A DNA stretch of 64,000 bases from JAGPCK01 sp041675505. GTDB taxonomy: Bacteria > Bacteroidota > Bacteroidia > UKL13-3. The notes beneath the pieces were generated by a model. That model worked only from the letters and a program-made list of their open reading frames with translations, searched no databases and had not been told where the DNA came from. A program made the translations under genes and the position numbers. Location of the stretch: contig JBAYTR010000004.1 of the NCBI GenBank assembly GCA_041675505.1, positions 186,001 to 250,000 of the forward strand, read 5' to 3'. Shown here one piece after another: positions 52,806-60,823 of the stretch. Position 1 is the stretch's first letter. The number at the start of each line of letters is the position of its first letter.

Positions 52806-54203
52806 TTAAAATATTTTACCCGGATTCAGAATTCCTTTCGGGTCAAATGCTGCCTTGATTCTGCGCATCAATTCCAGTTGTATCTCGGGCATTACCACAC
52901 TCATGTATGGCTTTTGCACCAAGCCTATTCCATGTTCTCCGCTAATGGTTCCTTTCATTTGTTTGCACAATTGAAATATTTCAATAATGGCCAGGTGTAT
53001 TTCTTTATTCCAGAATTCTTCCGTTAAATCATCTTTTAAAATATTTACGTGTAAATTTCCGTCACCGGCATGTCCGTAACATACCGTTCTGAAACCGTAA
53101 CGTTGACCAATGGCTTTTACTCCCCTGAACAATTCAGGCAGCTCTGCACGTGGCACAACGGTATCTTCCTCTTTATAAGTATTGTTGTGCTTGGTAGCCT
53201 CTCCTATGCTTCTGCGCAGTTTCCAGAAATATTCTTTTTCATCAGCTGTTTGAGCAAAAAGCACCTCTCCGCTTTCATGTGCATACAACACCTCACTGAT
53301 AGCCTCGCACTCCCGCATCATGGCCTCCATATCATTTCCATCCACTTCTAAAAGCAGGTAGGCTTCTACCCCATCTTCTACAACAAAATTCATATCCAAC
53401 ATAGCTGCTGAAAGTCGGAACCCTTCCGGCTCCACAAACTCACAAGCACTGGGATGACAACCAGCTAAAAAAATTCCGTTAACCGCCTCACATGCTTTCT
53501 CCGGAGAAGCAAAAGGAGCCAGCATCAACAAAGTGTGTTGCGGATGCGGAATCAATTTTAAAACTATCTTAGTAACAATACCCAGTGTCCCTTCACTGCC
53601 AATCATTAAATGGGTAAGGTTATATCCTGTTGAATATTTTAAGGTATTCGCTCCGGTCCATATCACATCACCTGAAGGTAAAACCACTTCAAGATTTAAT
53701 ACATAATCGCGGGTGGTGCCGTACTTTAAAGCTCTGGGGCCACCACTGGCATGCGCAATATTACCGCCCAAAAAACAACTTCCTTTACTTGCCGGATCAG
53801 GAGGATAAAACAGTCCTTTTTCTTTCACAGCATTTTGCAAGGCTTCATTAACCACTCCGGGCTCTGTTGTTACCTGAAAATTACGTTCATCAATTTCAAT
53901 AATCCGGTTCAATCTTTCCAGCGAAAGTACCACGCCACCTTTAACCGGTAGTGCACCTCCGCTTAAACCAGTTCCGGCACCGCGGGGCGTAACGGGAATA
54001 TTGGCAGCAGCGCACAGTTTCACTACCGCAGCTACTTCTGCTGTTGTGCCCGGCTTTATTACTACATCAGGGTAATACACCAGATCTTCGGTATAATCGC
54101 GGGCATATGTAACAGTCGACTCTTTGCCGGTTAACACAAACTGCTCGCCCGTAATCTGACAAAACTGTTGCAGAAGCTCTGCTGTTACCTGATTGTATTG
54201 CAT
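52806..54203 (-). CDS. FAD-linked oxidase, glycolate oxidase GlcD type
   Basis: The 465-residue protein has an FAD-binding PCMH domain (VVIKPGTTAEVAAVVKLC, PVTPRGAGTGLSGGA, SKGSCFLGGNIAHASGGPRALKYG split over the 100-170 region) and an FAD-oxidase C-terminal domain (CYGHAGDGNLHVNIL, ISGEHGIGLVQKPYM). Family members oxidise glycolate or D-lactate to the keto acid. No glcE/glcF-like partner is adjacent. The ATG at 54203 is preferred to a TTG two codons upstream. Confidence 0.93.
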   Translation of the reverse strand: MQYNQVTAELLQQFCQITGEQFVLTGKESTVTYARDYTEDLVYYPDVVIKPGTTAEVAAVVKLCAAANIPVTPRGAGTGLSGGALPVKGGVVLSLERLNRIIEIDERNFQVTTEPGVVNEALQNAVKEKGLFYPPDPASKGSCFLGGNIAHASGGPRALKYGTTRDYVLNLEVVLPSGDVIWTGANTLKYSTGYNLTHLMIGSEGTLGIVTKIVLKLIPHPQHTLLMLAPFASPEKACEAVNGIFLAGCHPSACEFVEPEGFRLSAAMLDMNFVVEDGVEAYLLLEVDGNDMEAMMRECEAISEVLYAHESGEVLFAQTADEKEYFWKLRRSIGEATKHNNTYKEEDTVVPRAELPELFRGVKAIGQRYGFRTVCYGHAGDGNLHVNILKDDLTEEFWNKEIHLAIIEIFQLCKQMKGTISGEHGIGLVQKPYMSVVMPEIQLELMRRIKAAFDPKGILNPGKIF

Positions 54204-54366
54204 GCACAAGTTTAACCGCTATATAGGAAAGGCGCAAAGAATTTTATCTACTTATAAAGATGTATTACCTCGGTAGACTTTCGGTTATTGAAAACTGCAC
54301 AGCCTACCGCTGAAATTTGCCGATAATCCGTTAGGTTTGTTATTTGTTACAAGAAAGCAAACACGT

Positions 54367-56514
54367 ATGAGTAAACGAATTATTTTATCAGCCTTAGGGG
54401 CTCTGATGTTTTACATCTCCTTTGCACAACAGGATATTACACTGGAAGATGTATGGGGTAAAAATACCTTTTCAGCCAAAGGAGTTCCCGGTTTCAACTC
54501 CATGAAGAACGGGAAATATTATTGCGCACAGGACGATAAGGAAAACATTATCAGGTACAGTTTTGCCACGGGAGAGGCTGTTGATACGCTGGTAAAATCT
54601 GCCGATTTGGGAATAAAAGGTTTCAGCTACACCTGGAGTGAAGATGAAAGCCAACTGCTGCTACAAAACAATTTCAAGCAAATTTACCGGCACTCCTTTT
54701 CGGCCAATATTTATGTGTACAACATGAACAGTAAAACGATTACACAACCCTTAAAAGAGGCCGTCATGTTGGCTGAATTTTCGCCTGACGGAAACAAGCT
54801 GGCTTATGTACGTGACAACAATTTATTCTGCTTTGATTTAAAAACCGGTAAAGAAACTCAGATTACTACTGACGGTAAAACCAATAACATTATTAACGGG
54901 GCCACTGATTGGGTATACGAAGAAGAGTTTGCTCTCTCCAAAGGATTTTACTGGAACGACAATAGTTCTGCTTTAGCTTACTATCGTTTTGACGAAAGTG
55001 GTGTTAAAGAATTCGGTATGCCCATGTATGGCAAGCTGTACCCGGAAGAATATAAATTCAAATACCCGAAAGCAGGAGAAGCTAATTCTGTTATCCAGAT
55101 TTATACTTACCACCTGAGTTCAGGTAAAAAACAATTGATGGATATAGGGTCACTCACTGACATTTACATACCAAGAATACACTGGACCAAAAACAACAAT
55201 ACACTTTGCATACAACGAATGAATCGCTTGCAAAACAAGCTGGAGCTCTTGTTAAACGATGCCGACAATGGGGCATCAAAAATTATTTATACGGAAGAAA
55301 ACAAAGCCTACATTGATGTACCCGAAATCGCTTTCCTGAAAGACGGTAAAACATTTATCATCAACAGCGAGAAAAGCGGACGGAACCATTTGTATCACTA
55401 TGATTTGTCTGGCAAAGAAATCCGCCAGATTACAAAAGGTGACTGGGATATAGATCAGTTTTACGGAGTAGATGAAAAAAATAAGCTAATGTACGTTTCA
55501 ACTTCAGAGGTCAACTCAGCTGAACGTTATGTGTACGCCTTTTCACTGGATGGTAGAACAAAGAAGCAACTTACACAGCGAAAAGGATGGAACTCGGCTG
55601 CCTTTAACGCAGATTTTTCTTTCTTTCTGCTCACCCAATCGACCCTTAACCAACCTGCATATTATGCACTTTGTACTCAATCAGGCAAAGAGGTACGCAT
55701 ACTGGAAGATAACAGCAAACTTGTAGAAAAAATGGGGAAATACAATATGACTACAGTTGAAATGACTTCATACAAAAATGCGTATGGAGAAGACCTCAAT
55801 GCTTTTGTTTTTAAACCGCTTCAATTTGATGCTTCAAAAAAATATCCTGTATTGATGTATGTTTACGGAGGCCCGGGGCATCAACTGGCTGTGAACCGCT
55901 GGATGGGAGCCTACTACTTCTGGTACCAGTTGTTAGCGGCAAAAGGATATATGGTTGTGTGTGTGGACGGACGTGGTACGGGATTTAAAGGAGAAGCGTT
56001 CAAAAAATCAACTTACCTGCAACTGGGTAAATACGAAATAGAAGATCAGATCTTTGTTGCGAAAGAGTTAGGCAAATTACCCTATGTAGATGCTTCACGC
56101 ATTGGTATGTTCGGCTGGAGTTTTGGCGGATACATGTCGAGCTTGGCTATAAGCAAAGGGGCTGATGTGTTTAAAACTGCTGTTGCTGTTGCTCCGGTTA
56201 CCAACTGGAGATATTACGATAATATTTACACCGAACGTTTTATGCGTACCCCGCAGGAAAACGGAAAAAATTATGACGACAACTCTCCTATTAACCACGT
56301 GGCTAAAATTAAAGGGAAGTACTTAATCATTCACGGTACCGCTGATGACAACGTACATTTTCAGAACACTGTAGAAATGGTGAATACCATGATTAACAAA
56401 GGAGTAAAATTTGATAGTGAGCTGTACCCCAACAAAAACCACGGCATAGGCGGTGGCGGAACTCGTTTGCATTTGTTTAACCGTATCACCGACTTTATTA
56501 TCCAGAATTTGTAA
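54367..56514 (+). CDS. Dipeptidyl peptidase IV-like S9 peptidase
   Basis: A signal peptide (MSKRIILSALGALMFYISFAQ) precedes a DPP-IV N-terminal beta-propeller (~50-430; DWVYEEEFALSKGFYWNDN with the substrate-binding Glu-Glu pair) and an alpha/beta hydrolase domain. The catalytic triad is visible: Ser in GWSFGGYMS, Asp in TADDNVHF, His in NKNHGIGG. It removes X-Pro or X-Ala dipeptides in the periplasm. Two POT peptide transporters follow on the same strand, which fits peptide use. The ATG at 54367 begins the signal peptide. Confidence 0.95.
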   Translation: MSKRIILSALGALMFYISFAQQDITLEDVWGKNTFSAKGVPGFNSMKNGKYYCAQDDKENIIRYSFATGEAVDTLVKSADLGIKGFSYTWSEDESQLLLQNNFKQIYRHSFSANIYVYNMNSKTITQPLKEAVMLAEFSPDGNKLAYVRDNNLFCFDLKTGKETQITTDGKTNNIINGATDWVYEEEFALSKGFYWNDNSSALAYYRFDESGVKEFGMPMYGKLYPEEYKFKYPKAGEANSVIQIYTYHLSSGKKQLMDIGSLTDIYIPRIHWTKNNNTLCIQRMNRLQNKLELLLNDADNGASKIIYTEENKAYIDVPEIAFLKDGKTFIINSEKSGRNHLYHYDLSGKEIRQITKGDWDIDQFYGVDEKNKLMYVSTSEVNSAERYVYAFSLDGRTKKQLTQRKGWNSAAFNADFSFFLLTQSTLNQPAYYALCTQSGKEVRILEDNSKLVEKMGKYNMTTVEMTSYKNAYGEDLNAFVFKPLQFDASKKYPVLMYVYGGPGHQLAVNRWMGAYYFWYQLLAAKGYMVVCVDGRGTGFKGEAFKKSTYLQLGKYEIEDQIFVAKELGKLPYVDASRIGMFGWSFGGYMSSLAISKGADVFKTAVAVAPVTNWRYYDNIYTERFMRTPQENGKNYDDNSPINHVAKIKGKYLIIHGTADDNVHFQNTVEMVNTMINKGVKFDSELYPNKNHGIGGGGTRLHLFNRITDFIIQNL

Positions 56515-56562
56515 TTCAGCCAAACTTCACTTACTTGCACAAGCAATAAAAACTTAAACAGC

Positions 56563-58329
56563 ATGGAATCAACAGCACAACAAGGGCATCCGAGAGGACT
56601 CTATCTTTTGTTTTTTACTGAAATGTGGGAACGTTTCAGTTATTATGGTATGCGGGCAATCTTTATTTTATTCATGACCAAAGCATTGGTTATGACTTCG
56701 GCCAACGCATCCAATGTGTACGGTAGTTTCACCGGTCTTGTGTACCTCACCCCGCTGTTGGGTGGTTATATTTCTGATAAATTCTGGGGGAATCGCAGAA
56801 GCATTCTTGTAGGTGGTATTCTGATGGCCATTGGGCAGTTTTTATTGTTCTTAAGCGGAAGTGCCGTAGTAGCAGGTGAACAAAGTGCATCTGCCATGTC
56901 GTTTATGTGGAGTGGTCTTACCTTCCTCATTATAGGTAATGGTTTTTTTAAACCCAATATCTCTACAATGGTTGGGCAACTCTATCCCAAAAATGATTCG
57001 CGTATTGACGGTGCATTTACTATTTTCTATATGGGCATAAACATGGGGGCATTCTTCTCCCCATTAATTTGCGGAACATTAGGAGACACCGGTAATGTTG
57101 GCGATTTCAAATACGGCTTCTTAGCTGCAGCAATCGGAATGGTGCTGAGTACAATCTCATTTGAGGTATTAAAAAACAAACACCTCAAAGATCCTGACGG
57201 GCAACCATTGGGAATGCCTAAAGCAAAAATGGATACCCAAACCTACCTGGTCATTCTCGGTTCCATTGCATTAATATTTGTTCTGCTTAACTTTCAACAG
57301 ATAGTTACTTTTATGTTCGGTGCTGAAGCAGTAGCCAATCCTGAATCATTTGCCCACACACTTGCTGAGCTAGGCTTAATAGGATACCTGATATACGGAT
57401 CCATGATAATAATGCCTATTGTAATTTTAACCGACAAGTCTTTATCAAAAGACGAACGTGAACGTATTATTGTTATCTTCATCCTGGCCTTTTTTGTTAT
57501 TTTCTTCTGGGCCTGCTTTGAACAAGCCGGAGCATCTTTAACCCTGTTTGCTGATCAGCAGGTTGACCGTCAGGTAAGCATAAGTGTGAGCAAATATATT
57601 ATACTGGCAGTTTCAGGAACATTAGTCTTTTTCTTAGCTAAAGCATTGGGGTGGTTCTTTGAATGGTCAAAGTCAGTTATTTTGTCGATTCAAGGTATCA
57701 CCATCACGGTATTGGTTATTTTAACTTTTACCGGATATATCAATGACTTCCACAAAGAGGAATTCCCTGCCTCATGGTTTCAATCGGTTAATCCTTTAGC
57801 TATTATTATTCTTGCACCGGTGTTCACCATGTTGTGGGGTAAATTAGCTAACATCAATATGGAACCTTCATCACCACTCAAAATGGCTATGGGACTGGGG
57901 TTGGTCGCACTGGGCTATATCATCATTGCTTATGCTGTTCACGGAATTGACCCTCAAACCAAAATTACTATGTTCTGGTTGTTTGCCTTATATATTGTTC
58001 ATACCATGGGTGAGCTTTGTTTATCTCCTATAGGTTTGAGTATGGTAAGTAAACTCGCTCCGTTAAGACTATCTTCATTACTTATGGGTACGTGGTTCTT
58101 AGCCAACGCTGCTGCAAATAAATTTGCCGGCACCTTAAGCGCATTAATTCCTCCCGGAGCAGGCGAATCACCAGCAGAAGCCGGTGCGCAAATTCCAAGT
58201 TTTCTTGGTGTTGAGATATCGAACTTGTTTATTTTCTTCTGTGTATTTATTGTGTTAAGCGGAGCCGGTGCTTTGGTACTGGTTGCCATTTATAAACGCT
58301 TAATGAAAATGATGCATGGTGTAAATTAA
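56563..58329 (+). CDS. Proton-dependent oligopeptide transporter (POT family), first copy
   Basis: The 588-residue inner-membrane symporter of the MFS superfamily has the E1xxE2R motif (TEMWERFSYYGMRAIF), the GNGFFKPNISTMVGQLY motif, and MGELCLSPIGLSMVSKLAP near the end. About fourteen hydrophobic segments are visible. It imports di- and tripeptides with protons, downstream of the DPP-IV-like peptidase by 48 bp. A terminator follows. Confidence 0.95.
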   Translation: MESTAQQGHPRGLYLLFFTEMWERFSYYGMRAIFILFMTKALVMTSANASNVYGSFTGLVYLTPLLGGYISDKFWGNRRSILVGGILMAIGQFLLFLSGSAVVAGEQSASAMSFMWSGLTFLIIGNGFFKPNISTMVGQLYPKNDSRIDGAFTIFYMGINMGAFFSPLICGTLGDTGNVGDFKYGFLAAAIGMVLSTISFEVLKNKHLKDPDGQPLGMPKAKMDTQTYLVILGSIALIFVLLNFQQIVTFMFGAEAVANPESFAHTLAELGLIGYLIYGSMIIMPIVILTDKSLSKDERERIIVIFILAFFVIFFWACFEQAGASLTLFADQQVDRQVSISVSKYIILAVSGTLVFFLAKALGWFFEWSKSVILSIQGITITVLVILTFTGYINDFHKEEFPASWFQSVNPLAIIILAPVFTMLWGKLANINMEPSSPLKMAMGLGLVALGYIIIAYAVHGIDPQTKITMFWLFALYIVHTMGELCLSPIGLSMVSKLAPLRLSSLLMGTWFLANAAANKFAGTLSALIPPGAGESPAEAGAQIPSFLGVEISNLFIFFCVFIVLSGAGALVLVAIYKRLMKMMHGVN

Positions 58330-58343
58330 ATCACCAATAATTT

Positions 58344-58383
58344 AAAAAGCCCACCTCACTTAGTTCTGTGCGGTGGGCTTTTT
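58344..58383 (+). terminator. Terminator after the first POT gene
   Basis: AAAAAGCCCACC (58344-58355) pairs with GGTGGGCTTTTT (58372-58383). Confidence 0.9.
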
Positions 58384-58495
58384 AGTTTTAAGTCAGGCTG
58401 ATTTTTCGAATAAATTCAGCACACATGCTATGGCTAAAGAAGATAATAGTATGTACAGTTTAGTTGATTAAAGTATTTTTCTTATCATTGTTGTT

Positions 58496-59983
58496 ATGAC
58501 AGAAAATGAAATTGCATTGGATAAAATCCAATCATTCGAAGGTAAATACCCCAAACAGTTGTGGTCTTTATTTTTCAGTGAGATGTGGGAACGCTTTTGC
58601 TTTTACGGGATGCGCGGCATGCTTACCTTTTTCATGGTGCACCAACTGATGATGGATGAAAGCACAGCCAACCTGCAGTATGGAGCAACACAGGCATTTG
58701 TATATGCTTTTACTTTTATAGGCGGATTATTTGCCGATAAAATTCTTGGTTTCAGAAAGTCGCTCTTTTGGGGAGGGATATTGATGATAACAGGAAGTTG
58801 TATATTGGCTATTGACCCTAAAGAATTCTTTTTCCCCGGCTTAAGTTTCACCATCATAGGTACCGGTTTTTTTAAACCGAACATCTCTACTATGGTGGGC
58901 ACATTATACAAAACAAATGACACCCGCAGAGATGCCGGATTCTCTTTATTCTATTCAGGAATTAATATAGGGGCATTGTTAGGTGGCTACGCCTGCATCA
59001 CCATAGGCAAAGACTACTCCTGGAATCTGGCTTTCGGACTGGCCGCCATTGTTATGACCATCAGCTTACTTACGTTCGTCTTCACACAAAAAAATTTAGG
59101 CCCTATAGGACTTTCTCCTTTTGCCGGATTAAATGACGGCAAGTCACGCAAATGGTATGAATATGCCGTATACGTGGGATCTCTTCTGGTTATTCCTGTT
59201 ATCATGAAAATGGTAGCTAAAACTGAATACACAGATTATTTTATGTACACCATTGGCCCCTGCACTTTGATTTATTTGTTCTATGAGATGTTCAAATTTT
59301 CAGCAGAAGAACGAAAAAAGCTACTAGCAGCTATGGTATTTATTCTGTTCTCCATTCTTTTCTGGGCCTTTTTCGAACAAAGCGGTGGCTCGTTAAGTTT
59401 GTTTGCAGCCAATAACCTCGACAACCAATTATTGGGAATAAAACTAGACCCTAATGGGGTAAATAATGCAGCTAACTCATTGTTTGTTATAATATTCAGC
59501 CCACTTCTAGGACTACTTTGGATTGCCATGAGCAACAAAAAATCAGAACCCAACACGGTGGTGAAATTCGGACTTGGTTTTTTGTTCCTGGCTGCTGCAT
59601 TTTACACTTTTTACAGCACTCGTTTTTTCGCTAATGAACAAGGAATCACCTCACTTGACCTGTTCACATTTGCCTACCTCGTTATTACGTTCGGGGAACT
59701 ATGTCTTTCCCCTATCGGCTTATCCATCATGACCAAACTATCTCCAAAACCATTACAAGGTGTGATGATGGGTATGTGGTTTTTAGCCAGTGCATACGGG
59801 CAGTATGTTGCCGGAATTTTGGGAGCCGGAATGGCCAAGACAGTGGGTAGTGTTACTGCTGCTGAAAAATTGATTACCTACACCGATGGATATAAACAGC
59901 TGTCAATCTACGCCTTAATATGTGGCTTAGTCTTGATTTTGATTTCACCTTTGGTAAGACGCCTGATGGGAACGGTTAAGTAA
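58496..59983 (+). CDS. Proton-dependent oligopeptide transporter (POT family), second copy
   Basis: The 495-residue transporter is a diverged paralogue of the preceding gene: SEMWERFCFYGMRGML, GTGFFKPNISTMVGTLY and FGELCLSPIGLSIMTKLSP correspond directly. It is about 90 residues shorter, with reduced central loops. A terminator separates the two, so they can be expressed independently. Differences in peptide preference are likely and unknown. Confidence 0.94.
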   Translation: MTENEIALDKIQSFEGKYPKQLWSLFFSEMWERFCFYGMRGMLTFFMVHQLMMDESTANLQYGATQAFVYAFTFIGGLFADKILGFRKSLFWGGILMITGSCILAIDPKEFFFPGLSFTIIGTGFFKPNISTMVGTLYKTNDTRRDAGFSLFYSGINIGALLGGYACITIGKDYSWNLAFGLAAIVMTISLLTFVFTQKNLGPIGLSPFAGLNDGKSRKWYEYAVYVGSLLVIPVIMKMVAKTEYTDYFMYTIGPCTLIYLFYEMFKFSAEERKKLLAAMVFILFSILFWAFFEQSGGSLSLFAANNLDNQLLGIKLDPNGVNNAANSLFVIIFSPLLGLLWIAMSNKKSEPNTVVKFGLGFLFLAAAFYTFYSTRFFANEQGITSLDLFTFAYLVITFGELCLSPIGLSIMTKLSPKPLQGVMMGMWFLASAYGQYVAGILGAGMAKTVGSVTAAEKLITYTDGYKQLSIYALICGLVLILISPLVRRLMGTVK

Positions 59984-60058
59984 AGCTACCGCCAATAATT
60001 TATTAAAATTAGCCCAATGCATTGTATATTTGCGCCCTTACAGAATCAACCAAAATAA

Positions 60059-60823
60059 ATGACCGGCAATAAAACCTGCTTATACTTGTGCCTCTTACTG
60101 ATAGTTTTTACTGCCTGTACTTCCAGTAAAAAATACGATTACTTTCAACAGGGTAAGGTAACAACCCAGCGCATTAACGATGTAGCCATGACCGTAAATG
60201 GCGCTCCTTTGCACCTTGTTGACAATGGCGATGTACTGGAGGTAAATTACTATACCCCAGAAGAAATCAACCAATCCATCATCAGTTCTTCTGATGAGGG
60301 TGAAAAGAAAAGTAAAATCAACCTTTTCCAAGTCAACAGTCAGGGAAACATTGACTTCCCTCTGGTAGGAGCCTGCCAGGTTAAGGGCCTTACTATTGAT
60401 CAGGTAAAGGACACGGTTTCAGCCAGACTTAAGTTATTCTTCAACATTACGTATGTGTATGTTCGCCTGAACTCTTTTCATATCAACGTTATAGGTGAAG
60501 TGAAACGTCCCGGCTTGCTGGCCATCAACAATGACCAGGCAACGTTATTGAGTGCCTTAAGTGAGGCAGGTGATTTAACCGATTATGGCAACAAAAAGCA
60601 GGTTGTACTTTTGCGCAAGGTTGACGGCAAAATGAGGATATACGAGTTCGATCTTACCGATATCAATATCATCAATTCAGAAGGTTTTTACCTGAAATCG
60701 AATGATACTATTTATGTTAAACCACTTCGCATTAAGAGTACATCAGCAATTATGCCTTTTATTTCTGTTGGATTAATTGCTCTTAATACGGTACTTGTTA
60801 TTTTACAGTTCACATCCAAATGA
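60059..60823 (+). CDS. Wza-type polysaccharide export lipoprotein
   Basis: The 254-residue protein starts with a lipoprotein signal (LCLLLIVFTACTSSKK, Cys at about residue 20). A polysaccharide-export domain (NGAPLHLVDNGDVLEVNYY, VNSQGNIDFPLVGACQVKGLT) and a SLBB-like domain (VIGEVKRPGLLAI) follow. A C-terminal hydrophobic segment (IMPFISVGLIALNTVLVIL) may span the outer membrane. A -7-like TATATTTG lies at 60025-60032. It overlaps the Wzc-like gene by 4 bp (ATGA), so the pair is translationally coupled. Confidence 0.93.
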   Translation: MTGNKTCLYLCLLLIVFTACTSSKKYDYFQQGKVTTQRINDVAMTVNGAPLHLVDNGDVLEVNYYTPEEINQSIISSSDEGEKKSKINLFQVNSQGNIDFPLVGACQVKGLTIDQVKDTVSARLKLFFNITYVYVRLNSFHINVIGEVKRPGLLAINNDQATLLSALSEAGDLTDYGNKKQVVLLRKVDGKMRIYEFDLTDINIINSEGFYLKSNDTIYVKPLRIKSTSAIMPFISVGLIALNTVLVILQFTSK

